The position numbers and the translations under genes are program-made. Source: Actinomycetes bacterium (GTDB lineage Bacteria > Actinomycetota > Actinomycetes > Actinomycetales > Cellulomonadaceae). From it: 12,983 nt of DNA. The notes beneath the pieces are model-generated. The model saw only the letters and a list, made by a program, of their open reading frames with translations, searched no databases and had not been told where the DNA came from. Each line of letters begins with the position of its first letter. Positions within the stretch are counted from its first letter, which is position 1. The stretch covers positions 1 to 12,983 of the forward strand of contig JAEZZV010000256.1 of NCBI GenBank assembly GCA_023418375.1, in the 5' to 3' direction. Of the stretch, positions 6,992-12,983 are shown piece after piece.

Positions 6992-8178
6992 GGTTCACCC
7001 AGGCGTACATCCCGTTCGGCATGAGCTGGACCTCGCCCTTCGCGAAGTGGCAGGGGCCGCTGGCCGAGCTGAACAGCCTCGACATGGCGGTGGACGTGAC
7101 CGGCCGGGCGCTGGCCGACCGCGGGCTCCCGCCCGAGGAGATCACGCAGTGGACGCTCGGCTGCACCGTGCCGCAGCAGTACGGGTTCTACGGCGTCACC
7201 GGCATCTCCCGGCGGCTCGGCGCCGGCGACCACGGCGGGCCGTGGCTGTCCCGTGCGTGCGCGACGTCGGCGGTCGTCGTCGAGCACCTCGCCACGCAGG
7301 TGGAGCTCGGGGCGCACACCACGACCATCGGCGTCATCACCGACCGGACCAGCAACGGCCCGCTCATGCTCTGGAGCAGCGCGCAGGGGGCGGGCGGCGC
7401 GCCCGTCGCCGAGCACTGGGTGCTGGACCCCATGAAGCTCGACCCGACGACCGGCCAGAGCATGAACGACACGGCCGAGAACACCGCGGCTGACGGCGGG
7501 TACAGCCGCCAGCAGGTCGACGACGTCGCGCTCATGCGCTACGAGCAGTACCTCACCTCGCTGGCCGACGACCGCGCGGTCCAGCGCGAGTACATGGTCC
7601 CCGTGCGCATCCCCCGCCGGAAGGGCGAGGACTGGCTCGAGGCCGACCACGGCGTCTTCCCGACGACGGCCGAGGGCCTCGCCCGGCTCCAGCCCGTCAA
7701 GCCCGGGGGAGTCGTCACCTACGGCGCCCAGACGCACCCCGCGGACGGGTGCGCCGGCGTCGTCGTGACGAACGAGGCGCGCGCCCGCGAGCTGGGCCGG
7801 GGCGGCGTGACCGCCCAGGTGCTGGCCACCGGCTTCGGCCGCGCGGCGCCCGCGTACATGCCCAAGGCCCCGGTGGCGGCGGCCCGCCGCGCCCTCGCGG
7901 ACGCGGGCGTCGAGATCTCCGACATCGACGTGGTGACGACCCACAACCCGTTCGCCGTCAACGACCTGTGGTTCGCCGACCAGACCGGCTACCCGCTCGA
8001 GCGGATGAACCCGTACGGGTCCTCGCTCGTGTACGGCCACCCGCAGGGCCCGACCGGCGCCCGCGCGATCACCGAGCTCATCCACGCCCTGCACGCCCGC
8101 GGCGGTGGCCTCGGCCTGTTCACCGGCTGCGCCGCCGGCGACTCCGCCGGGGCCGTCGTCGTCCGCGTCGACGGCTGA
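6988..8178 (+). CDS. Thiolase-family protein (SCP2/lipid-transfer type)
   Basis: A 396-residue thiolase-fold enzyme, expected to cleave a 3-ketoacyl-CoA with CoA (or run the reverse condensation). The nucleophile is Cys91 in RACATSA, the general base His351 in GHPQGPTGAR, and the second cysteine Cys381 in TGCAAGD. The usual NEAF motif is replaced by HNPF (319-322), which places it with SCP2-like and nonspecific lipid-transfer thiolases (HDCF-type) rather than classical acetyl-CoA acetyltransferases. The ATG at 6988 overlaps the ligase stop as ATGA and has AAGGAG seven bases upstream. The reading frame is open a long way 5', but that part is a shadow of the ligase and regulator. No DUF35 partner lies beside it, unlike steroid-type aldolase/thiolase pairs, so it probably acts alone. 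All catalytic residues appear intact. Confidence 0.88.
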   Translation: MRFTQAYIPFGMSWTSPFAKWQGPLAELNSLDMAVDVTGRALADRGLPPEEITQWTLGCTVPQQYGFYGVTGISRRLGAGDHGGPWLSRACATSAVVVEHLATQVELGAHTTTIGVITDRTSNGPLMLWSSAQGAGGAPVAEHWVLDPMKLDPTTGQSMNDTAENTAADGGYSRQQVDDVALMRYEQYLTSLADDRAVQREYMVPVRIPRRKGEDWLEADHGVFPTTAEGLARLQPVKPGGVVTYGAQTHPADGCAGVVVTNEARARELGRGGVTAQVLATGFGRAAPAYMPKAPVAAARRALADAGVEISDIDVVTTHNPFAVNDLWFADQTGYPLERMNPYGSSLVYGHPQGPTGARAITELIHALHARGGGLGLFTGCAAGDSAGAVVVRVDG

Positions 8179-8227
8179 CCCCGACCCGCCCGCACCGCCC
8201 CACCCTCCCCGAACGAGAGAGAGACCG

Positions 8228-8695
8228 ATGACGACCGCACCCGCACGCGCCGACATCCCCCTCGCCGACCTGCCGAGCCACGTCGGGATGACGTTCGGCC
8301 CGTCGTCCTGGCGGGAGGTCACCCAGGACGAGGTCAACCGGTTCGCCGACCTCACCGGCGACCACAACCCCGTCCACCTCGACCCGGAGTTCGCCGCCGG
8401 GACGCCGTTCGGCGGCACCATCGCGCACGGCTACCTGACGCTCGCGCTGGTCGTGCCGCTCATGGCGGAGGTGGTGCAGGTGACCGGCGTCGGCACCGGC
8501 GTGAACTACGGGCTGGACCGGCTGCGGTTCCCGGCGCCCGTCCGGGTGGGCTCGCAGATCCGGCTCACCTCGACGCTCACCGAGGTCACCGAGGTCGCCG
8601 GCGGGTTCCAGGCGGTGTTCGAGAACGTGGTCGAGGCCGCGGGCCAGGCCAAGCCGGCGATGGCCTCGACGATGATCGTGCGGTACTACCGGTGA
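8228..8695 (+). CDS. MaoC-like (R)-specific enoyl-CoA hydratase
   Basis: A 155-residue single-hotdog hydratase that would add water to a trans-2-enoyl-CoA to give the (R)-3-hydroxyacyl-CoA. The hydratase-2 signature is present: FADLTGDHNPVHLD (39-52) with catalytic Asp45 and His50, then the overhang-loop segment GGTIAHGYLT (62-71) and the closing strand GLDRLRFPAPVRVGS (95-109). The length is typical for MaoC/PhaJ-like homodimers. ATG at 8228 follows a purine run GAGAGAGAGA (8215-8224); the upstream open frame overlaps the thiolase and is not protein-like. It is separated from the thiolase by 49 bases in which I see no clear promoter, and joined to the dehydrogenase by a GTGA overlap. Together with that dehydrogenase it is the equivalent of a split MFE-2. 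Confidence 0.9.
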   Translation: MTTAPARADIPLADLPSHVGMTFGPSSWREVTQDEVNRFADLTGDHNPVHLDPEFAAGTPFGGTIAHGYLTLALVVPLMAEVVQVTGVGTGVNYGLDRLRFPAPVRVGSQIRLTSTLTEVTEVAGGFQAVFENVVEAAGQAKPAMASTMIVRYYR

Positions 8696-9636
8696 GCGGC
8701 ACGGACCTGACCGGCCGCGTCGCGGTCGTCACCGGCAGCGGTCGCGGGCTCGGGCTCGCCTACGCGCGGGCGCTCGCCGCGGCGGGTGCGTCCGTCGTCG
8801 TGAACGACGTCGACGAGGCGACCGCGCAGGCGGCTGTCGACGCGATCACCGCCGACGGCGGTGCGGCCGTCGCGGTCGTCGCCCCGGTGGGCCCGACCGA
8901 GACCGCCGACGCGCTCGTCGCGGCCGCCGTGGAGTCCTTCGGGCGGCTGGACGCGCTGGTCACCAACGCGGGCGTGCTGCGCGACCGCGTCCTGTGGAAG
9001 ATGACGGACGACGACTTCGACCTCGTGGTGGCCACGCACCTGCGCGGCACGTTCACGACCGCGCGCGCCGCTGCCGTGCACATGCGCGAGCGCGGCGAGG
9101 GCGGGCGCCTGGTGCTCGTCGGGTCGCCGGCGGGCCAGCACGGGAACTTCGGGCAGACGAGCTACGCGGCGGCCAAGGCCGGCATCGTCGCGATGGCGCG
9201 CACGTGGTCGCTCGAGCTCGCCCGGGCCGGCATCACCGTCAACGCGGTCGTGCCCACGGCGATCACGGCGATGACGGCGACCATCCCGGTCTACGCGGAG
9301 GTCGCCGCGGCCTACGACCGGGGAGAGCCGCTGCCGCCCGTCGTCCGCCGCGAGCACGCCCTGGGCGGCCCCGAGGACGTGGCGCCGCTCGTCGTCTGGC
9401 TGGCGTCCGCGGCGTCGGCCGACGTCACGGGACAGGCCTTCGGCATCGGCGGGGACAAGCTGTCGCTCTACACCTACTCGGGCGAGGTCGGGGTGACCTA
9501 CCGCGACGGCGGCTGGACGGCCGACGACATCGGCCACGCCTGGACGGCCACCCTCGCGGCGCACCGGCAGGCCAGCGGGATCACGCTGCCGCCGCTCGAG
9601 GCCCCGCTCGACCCCCCGCTCGAGCCCACCGCCTGA
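8692..9636 (+). CDS. Short-chain dehydrogenase, MFE-2-like (3R)-hydroxyacyl-CoA dehydrogenase
   Basis: A 314-residue SDR, expected to oxidise a (3R)-hydroxyacyl-CoA to the 3-ketoacyl-CoA. The Rossmann motif TGSGRGLG is at 14-21; Asp39 at the end of strand 2 (VVVNDVD) favours NAD over NADP. NAGVLRDR is at 92-99, and the catalytic residues are Ser145, Tyr158 and Lys162 within SPAGQHGNFGQTSYAAAK. NAGVLRDR, HLRGTF and GNFGQ-S/N-Y are characteristic of the dehydrogenase domain of peroxisomal multifunctional enzyme type 2, which acts on the product of a MaoC-type hydratase, here the gene just upstream. A C-terminal extension of about 60 residues follows the normal SDR core. The GTG start overlaps the preceding stop as GTGA and has no good Shine-Dalgarno site, indicating coupling. 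The exact acyl substrate is not visible. Confidence 0.88.
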   Translation: MSGTDLTGRVAVVTGSGRGLGLAYARALAAAGASVVVNDVDEATAQAAVDAITADGGAAVAVVAPVGPTETADALVAAAVESFGRLDALVTNAGVLRDRVLWKMTDDDFDLVVATHLRGTFTTARAAAVHMRERGEGGRLVLVGSPAGQHGNFGQTSYAAAKAGIVAMARTWSLELARAGITVNAVVPTAITAMTATIPVYAEVAAAYDRGEPLPPVVRREHALGGPEDVAPLVVWLASAASADVTGQAFGIGGDKLSLYTYSGEVGVTYRDGGWTADDIGHAWTATLAAHRQASGITLPPLEAPLDPPLEPTA

Positions 9637-9637
9637 G

Positions 9638-10012
9638 GTGCGCAGCCACAGCGAGCCCGTCCGCGTCGAGTTCGTCGACACCGACGCGGGCGGGCGCATC
9701 CACCACACGGCGGCTCTGCGCTGGGCCGAGCGCGCGGAGCACCAGCTGCTGCGCTCCGCCGGCTGGGGGGACCTCACGTCGTTCCCGCGGCGCCGGGTCG
9801 CGGCGGAGTTCCTGGCGCCGCTGCGCTTCGGCGACGAGGTGGTGGTCGAGATCCGGCCGACCGCGCTCGGGCGCACGTCGATCACCTACGGGTGGCGCGT
9901 GCTGCGCGAGGGCCAGGTGTGCGTCGAAGGGTCGATCACGTGCGTGCACGTCGACGACGACGGCCGCGCCGCGCCGCTGCCCGACGGCCTGCGGACAGCA
10001 CTGGAGGGCTGA
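9638..10012 (+). CDS. Hotdog-fold acyl-CoA thioesterase (4-hydroxybenzoyl-CoA thioesterase/YbgC type)
   Basis: A 124-residue single-hotdog protein that would hydrolyse an acyl-CoA to the free acid and CoA. The family signature is near the N terminus, VEFVDTDAGGRIHHTAALRWAE beginning at residue 10; Asp16 is in the position of the catalytic Asp of 4-hydroxybenzoyl-CoA thioesterase. RVAAEFLAPLRFGDEVVVE (53-71) and the strand ITYGWRVLREG complete the fold. The aromatic residue often found downstream of the Asp is replaced by His22-His23-Thr24. The GTG start lies one base after the dehydrogenase stop, so it is the last gene of the operon. In context it would release the shortened acid after thiolysis, as needed when the product is an aryl-CoA. 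Acetyl-CoA or fatty acyl-CoA specificity cannot be excluded. Confidence 0.82.
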   Translation: MRSHSEPVRVEFVDTDAGGRIHHTAALRWAERAEHQLLRSAGWGDLTSFPRRRVAAEFLAPLRFGDEVVVEIRPTALGRTSITYGWRVLREGQVCVEGSITCVHVDDDGRAAPLPDGLRTALEG

Positions 10013-10040
10013 CGGGGCGGGCTGGGCGTGAGGGCGCCGG

Positions 10041-10056
10041 GCGGGCCTGTGCCCGC
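10041..10056. terminator. Possible hairpin between convergent genes
   Basis: Inverted repeat GCGGGC - CTGT - GCCCGC (6-bp stem, 4-base loop) in the 64-base gap between the thioesterase and the convergent PaaX gene. There is no U-tract and other GC-rich pairings are possible, so this is weak support for a bidirectional terminator. Confidence 0.35.
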
Positions 10057-10076
10057 GCGTCGGCCGGCAGGGCCCT

Positions 10077-11012
10077 TCAGGGAGCTGGGCGCGGACCGGG
10101 CGGGTCGGCCGTGACGGAGAACTGCACGACGCGGTCGGCGAGCTCGGGGGCGTAGGCGGCGATCACCTGGCGCACGCGCACGGATGCCGGCGCGCCCAGC
10201 TGCTCGTACGTCTCGAGGAAGAGCTCGCGCGCGCGGTCGCGCGGCCAGTCGGCGGGCAGCAGGCGCCGGGGCAGGTCCGGGTCGAGGCCCGGGAACGCCC
10301 GCCAGGCGTCCATCAGCTCGGTGCGCTTGACCAGCGCGTCGACGGGCGTGATCGCGCCCTTGCCGAGGGCCGCCCGGGTGGGCTCCCACTCGGCGACGAA
10401 CCCGCGGTACAGCTCGGCGAGCCCGTCGAGGTCCCAGGCCGCCTGCGGGGGCAGCGCCTCGGCGGACGTCTCGGGCGACGTGGCCACGAACGACGTCGCG
10501 TTGGTCACCCCGAGCTCGGCCAGCTCGGCGAGGGCCTCGGCGTGGTGCGGGTGCGGCGAGATCCACAGGGCGTCGTACAGCGGCGCGAAGCCGAGCCAGC
10601 GCAGGCGCGTGCGCAGGGCCTCGCGCGCGGAGCGGTTGGCCTCGGGCACGGAGAAGGCGACGAGGCTCCACCGGCCGTCCCAGTCGGCGCCGTCGACCTT
10701 GCCGAAGTCGGTGATCCGGACGGCGCCCTCACGCATGACGTGCTGGCCGCGCTCGGACATCGCGTAGAAGGTGTTGCGGCCGTAGCGCGAGGACTCCAGC
10801 AGCCCGTGCTTGACCATGCGGCTCAGCGCGGCGCGCGCGGCCACGTCGCTGACCGAGAAGTCCGCGAGCAGGTCGACGAGCGCGGCCGAGGGCAGGGGCT
10901 CGGTCTGGCCCCACCAGTAGTCGCCGAGCAGGGTCAGCAGGAGGCTCGGCGGCGAGCCCTGCCGCGTGCGGGGCGCGCGTCCGCGCGCGGGCTCGCCGAG
11001 GGTGTCGGCCAT
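10077..11012 (-). CDS. PaaX-family transcriptional regulator (second copy)
   Basis: A 311-residue regulator with the actinobacterial PaaX signature SLLLTLLGDYWWG (23-35). The winged helix continues through AARAALSRMVKHGLLESSRYGRNTFY (58-83). The central ferredoxin-like domain is at about 114-153 (RWSLVAFSVPEANRSAREALRTRL ... YDALWISPHP). The C-terminal domain contains DPDLPRRLLPADWP (244-257). Such proteins repress operons for phenylacetate-like acids and respond to the acyl-CoA. The ATG at 11012 is chosen because AAGGAGG (11019-11025 on the complementary strand) precedes it by six bases; the GTG nine codons upstream lies before that site and is rejected. It is divergent from the FAH hydrolase gene, sharing its promoter region, and convergent with the catabolic operon. 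Likely target is the hydrolase/synthetase pair and perhaps itself. It is closer to typical PaaX than the first copy. Confidence 0.93.
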   Translation of the reverse strand: MADTLGEPARGRAPRTRQGSPPSLLLTLLGDYWWGQTEPLPSAALVDLLADFSVSDVAARAALSRMVKHGLLESSRYGRNTFYAMSERGQHVMREGAVRITDFGKVDGADWDGRWSLVAFSVPEANRSAREALRTRLRWLGFAPLYDALWISPHPHHAEALAELAELGVTNATSFVATSPETSAEALPPQAAWDLDGLAELYRGFVAEWEPTRAALGKGAITPVDALVKRTELMDAWRAFPGLDPDLPRRLLPADWPRDRARELFLETYEQLGAPASVRVRQVIAAYAPELADRVVQFSVTADPPGPRPAP

Positions 11013-11018
11013 CTCCGG

Positions 11019-11025
11019 CCTCCTT
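11019..11025 (-). promoter_or_regulatory. Ribosome binding site deciding the PaaX start
   Basis: AAGGAGG on the minus strand, six bases before ATG 11012. It excludes the longer GTG start at 11039. Confidence 0.85.
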
Positions 11026-11032
11026 CTAATGG

Positions 11033-11062
11033 TTGACACATCCTATGGCGCTCGTCGATAGT
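11033..11062 (+). promoter_or_regulatory. Candidate promoter for the FAH hydrolase operon
   Basis: A perfect TTGACA (11033-11038), an 18-base spacer and GATAGT (11057-11062, 4 of 6). The spacing and the GATA(C/G)T -10 closely match the proposed promoter of the first PaaX-like gene. The leader would be about 30 bases and includes the GGGGAG ribosome site at 11084-11089. Confidence 0.5.
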
Positions 11063-11070
11063 CATGTCAC
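11040..11070 (-). promoter_or_regulatory. Candidate promoter for the second PaaX gene, overlapping the divergent one
   Basis: On the minus strand GTGACA (11070-11065, 5 of 6) with a 19-base spacer and TAGGAT (11045-11040, 4 of 6). It lies face to face over the plus-strand promoter, so the two would compete or be co-repressed. The -35 box is part of TGTGACAT, the reverse complement of ATGTCACA at 11064-11071, a word also present at 4210-4217. The TGACA (11034-11038) and TGTCA (11065-11069) arms bracket the region. Confidence 0.42.
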
Positions 11071-11098
11071 ACACAAGCCTAGCGGGGAGTCGACGACG

Positions 11099-11968
11099 AT
11101 GAGGCTAGCCAGCACGGTGGACGCGCGCCTCGTCGTCGTCGCGGGAGATCGGCTGGTGGACGTCACCGAGGCGCTCGGCATCCCCGTCGGGCGCGCGGCC
11201 GGCCCCGGGGGGCCGCTGCTCGCGCTCCTCGAGCGCGGGGACGCCGAGCAGGCGCTCGCGGCCCTCGACCTGGCCGCCCTGCCCACCCTCCCCGCCGACG
11301 GCGCCCGCCTCGCCGCCCCGATCACGCGCCCGGGCAAGGTCGTGGGCGCGCCGGTCAACTACGTCGACCACAAGGTCGAGATGCACGAGCAGCGCACGAT
11401 CGCCGACTACGGCGTCTTCCTCAAGGCGAGCACGTCGGTGATCGGCCCGGGCGACGACATCCGCCTGCCGTACCTCGACGTGCGCACCGACCAGGAGGGC
11501 GAGCTCGGGGTCGTCATCGGCCGGACGGCGACCCGGGTGCCGGCCGAGCGCGCGCTCGAGCACGTCTTCGGGTTCGTGCCGCTGCTCGACATCACCGTCC
11601 GCTCGGGCGAGGACCGCTCCACCCGCAAGTCGTTCGACACGTTCACGCCGCTCGGCCCGTGGGTCACCACGGCCGACGAGGTCGGCGACCCGGGCGACCT
11701 GCGTCTGCGCTGCTGGGTGGGCGGCGAGCTCCGCCAGGACGTCTCCACGGCCGAGCTGATCTTCGACGTCGCCGAGCTCGTCGCGTACGCCAGCCACGTC
11801 ATGACCCTGCACCCGGGCGACGTCATCGCGACCGGCACCCCGGCGGGCGTCGGACCGATCGCCGCGGGCCAGCGCGTCGCCGTCGAGATCGAGCGGCTCG
11901 GTCGCCTCGAGGTCGGTGTGACCGACGAGGGCGCGATCGCCTACGCCGACCGGCCGGGCGCCCGGTGA
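11099..11968 (+). CDS. Fumarylacetoacetate hydrolase (FAH) family protein
   Basis: A 289-residue enzyme of the FAH family, whose members cleave or rearrange beta-diketo acids and related dicarboxylates (fumarylacetoacetate, acylpyruvates, 2-hydroxyhepta-2,4-dienedioate) using a divalent metal. The metal ligands are visible as Glu133 and Glu135 in DQEGELGVVIG and Asp164 in LLDIT. GAPVNYVDHKVEMH (83-96), KSFDTFTPLGPWV (177-189) and DVIATGTPAGVGP (241-253) are further family blocks; the usual G-x-NY-x-x-H is here NYVDH. The N-terminal 75 residues form the small accessory domain. ATG 11099 has GGGGAG nine bases upstream; the TTG at 11033 that also opens the frame is part of the proposed -35 box. 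The gene is coupled to the downstream synthetase by GTGA and divergent from the PaaX gene. The substrate is not determined; a ring-cleavage or keto-acid product is plausible. Confidence 0.9.
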   Translation: MRLASTVDARLVVVAGDRLVDVTEALGIPVGRAAGPGGPLLALLERGDAEQALAALDLAALPTLPADGARLAAPITRPGKVVGAPVNYVDHKVEMHEQRTIADYGVFLKASTSVIGPGDDIRLPYLDVRTDQEGELGVVIGRTATRVPAERALEHVFGFVPLLDITVRSGEDRSTRKSFDTFTPLGPWVTTADEVGDPGDLRLRCWVGGELRQDVSTAELIFDVAELVAYASHVMTLHPGDVIATGTPAGVGPIAAGQRVAVEIERLGRLEVGVTDEGAIAYADRPGAR

Positions 11969-12983
11969 CGGCCGTCCGCCCGACCGCCGCGGAGGCCGAC
12001 GCCGTGGAGCCCGCCGGGGCCCACCCGCTCGCGCCGCTCTTCCGGCCGGCGAGCATCGCCGTCGTCGGGGCCTCGGCGAGCCCGGGCAAGGCCGGCTACG
12101 CGATGGTCCAGGCGCTGCGCCACTTCCCCGGGGTGCTGCACCCGGTGAACCCGCGCGGCGGGGAGGTGCTCGGCCGGCCCGCGGTCGCCAGCCTGCGCGA
12201 GGCGCCGGGGACCGACCTGGCCGTGCTCGTCGTGCCGCCGGAGGTCGTGCCGGGCGCGCTGGAGGACGCGGCCGCCGCCGGGGTGCGGGCCGCCGTCGTC
12301 TGCGCGGGCGGCTTCGCCGAGAGCGGGCCCGACGGCGCGCGCCTCCAGGAGCGGGCGCTGGTGGTGGCGCGCGCGGGCGGGATCCGGCTCCTCGGCCCGA
12401 ACACGTCGGGGTTCATGAACCCCGTGGACCGGGCCACGGCGAACTTCATGCCGGCCGTCGCCGACCTCGCGCCCGGGACTGTCGGCGTGGTCGCGCAGTC
12501 GGGCGGGATCAACCTCGCGATCGCGTTCCTGCTCGCCCGCGTGGGCGTCGGGCTGCGGCTCGGCGTCGGGCTCGGGAACGCGGCGGACGTCTCGTTCGTC
12601 GACGTCCTGGACTTCCTCGCGCTCGACGAGGCCACGACGGCCGTCGCGCTGCACGTCGAGGGCGTGGCCGACGGACGCGCGCTGGTCGCCGCCGTGCGCC
12701 GGACCGTGGCCCGCAAGCCCGTGGTCGCGTTCTGCGTCGGCCGCTCCGACGTCTCGGACTTCGCCCGGTCGCACACCGGGGCGATGACCGGCTCGTGGGC
12801 GCTCACCCGCGCCGCGCTCGAGCAGGCCGGCGCCGTCGTCGTGGACGGGCTCGACGACCTGGTCGCCGCGCTCGCCGTCCTGCGGGCCGTCCGGGTGCCC
12901 GCGGCGCGCGAGGTCGGCGTCGGGCTCGTCACGGGCCAGGCGGGCCCGGGGCTGGTCGTGGCCGACGCGCTCGGGGCACGGGG
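11965..12983 (+). CDS. ADP-forming acyl-CoA synthetase (succinyl-CoA ligase-like), 3'-truncated by window
   Basis: The frame runs open from a GTG at 11965 to the window end, giving 339 codons so far. It begins with a CoA-binding Rossmann domain (SIAVVGASASPGKAGY, 30-45; HPVNPRGGEVLGRP, 59-72). A ligase domain follows with GPNTSGFMNP (144-153), VAQSGGINLA (176-185) and VGLGNAADVSFVDVLDFL (201-218). The phospho-relay histidine is His270 in RSHTGAMTGS, matching the SHTG motif of the family. The reaction is acid + CoA + ATP to acyl-CoA + ADP + Pi. Full-length members (about 700 residues) carry an ATP-grasp domain after this point, which would lie outside the window. GTGA overlap with the FAH gene implies co-translation. 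FerA-type feruloyl-CoA synthetases belong to this superfamily, so an aryl-acid ligase is possible, as is acetyl-, acyl- or dicarboxyl-CoA formation. Confidence 0.9.
   Translation, partial: MTAVRPTAAEADAVEPAGAHPLAPLFRPASIAVVGASASPGKAGYAMVQALRHFPGVLHPVNPRGGEVLGRPAVASLREAPGTDLAVLVVPPEVVPGALEDAAAAGVRAAVVCAGGFAESGPDGARLQERALVVARAGGIRLLGPNTSGFMNPVDRATANFMPAVADLAPGTVGVVAQSGGINLAIAFLLARVGVGLRLGVGLGNAADVSFVDVLDFLALDEATTAVALHVEGVADGRALVAAVRRTVARKPVVAFCVGRSDVSDFARSHTGAMTGSWALTRAALEQAGAVVVDGLDDLVAALAVLRAVRVPAAREVGVGLVTGQAGPGLVVADALGAR

Noticed and set aside
6844..8421. 525-codon open frame antisense to the thiolase
   Set aside because: No domain features; spans the boundary of two convincing plus-strand genes.
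8686..9885. 399-codon minus-strand frame over the dehydrogenase and thioesterase
   Set aside because: Low-complexity antisense shadow; real SDR and hotdog motifs are on the plus strand.
11013..11039. Upstream GTG start for the second PaaX gene
   Set aside because: AAGGAGG lies between it and ATG 11012, so the downstream ATG is the likely start.
11033..11098. Upstream TTG start for the FAH gene
   Set aside because: The TTG is part of a perfect -35 box and the 22 added residues match nothing in the family; ATG 11099 has a ribosome site.
11941..12932. Two minus-strand frames over the synthetase gene
   Set aside because: Ser/Thr/Arg-rich shadow sequence; the plus strand carries the CoA-binding and SHTG motifs.
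1..12983. tRNA, rRNA, CRISPR, insertion sequence or phage content
   Set aside because: No cloverleaf-like sequence, regularly spaced repeat array, transposase or integrase motif, or flanking inverted repeats were seen.

Overview
The window is a very GC-rich (about three quarters G+C by eye) stretch of an actinobacterial chromosome. GTG starts, GTGA/ATGA gene overlaps, Ala/Gly/Arg-rich proteins and actinobacterial-type PaaX regulators with the LLGDYWWG motif all point that way. I cannot name the genus. Coding density is high: no gene-free stretch exceeds about 175 bases, and I see no tRNA, rRNA, CRISPR array, insertion sequence or phage gene.

Layout. (1) 61-561 (+): MarR-family regulator, convergent with the next block across a perfect hairpin at 557-581. 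(2) 4082 down to 577 (-): four-gene NitT/TauT-type ABC importer operon, in transcription order lipoprotein binding protein, permease A, permease B, ATPase, with overlapping ends. (3) 4083-4255: divergent control region. (4) 4256-5110 (+): PaaX-like regulator, possibly leaderless. (5) 5246-10012 (+): five-gene catabolic operon: AMP-forming acyl-CoA ligase, SCP2-like thiolase, MaoC hydratase, MFE-2-like short-chain dehydrogenase, hotdog thioesterase. (6) 11012 down to 10077 (-): a second PaaX-family regulator, convergent with (5). (7) 11013-11098: divergent promoter region. (8) 11099 to the window end (+): FAH-family hydrolase, then an ADP-forming acyl-CoA synthetase cut by the window edge.

How the parts fit (inference). 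The importer would bring in an organic acid. A CoA ligase activates it. MaoC hydratase, (R)-specific SDR and thiolase carry out hydration, oxidation and thiolytic cleavage, and the thioesterase frees the shortened acid. No acyl-CoA dehydrogenase is present, so the substrate may already be alpha,beta-unsaturated (cinnamate-like acids are one possibility) or that step is encoded elsewhere. The FAH hydrolase and second CoA synthetase could act in a linked branch. Three regulators (MarR and two PaaX) and small AT-rich islands holding a shared ATGTCACA motif suggest control by a pathway acid or its CoA thioester. The families are ordinary; the combination and the regulatory layout are the interesting part.
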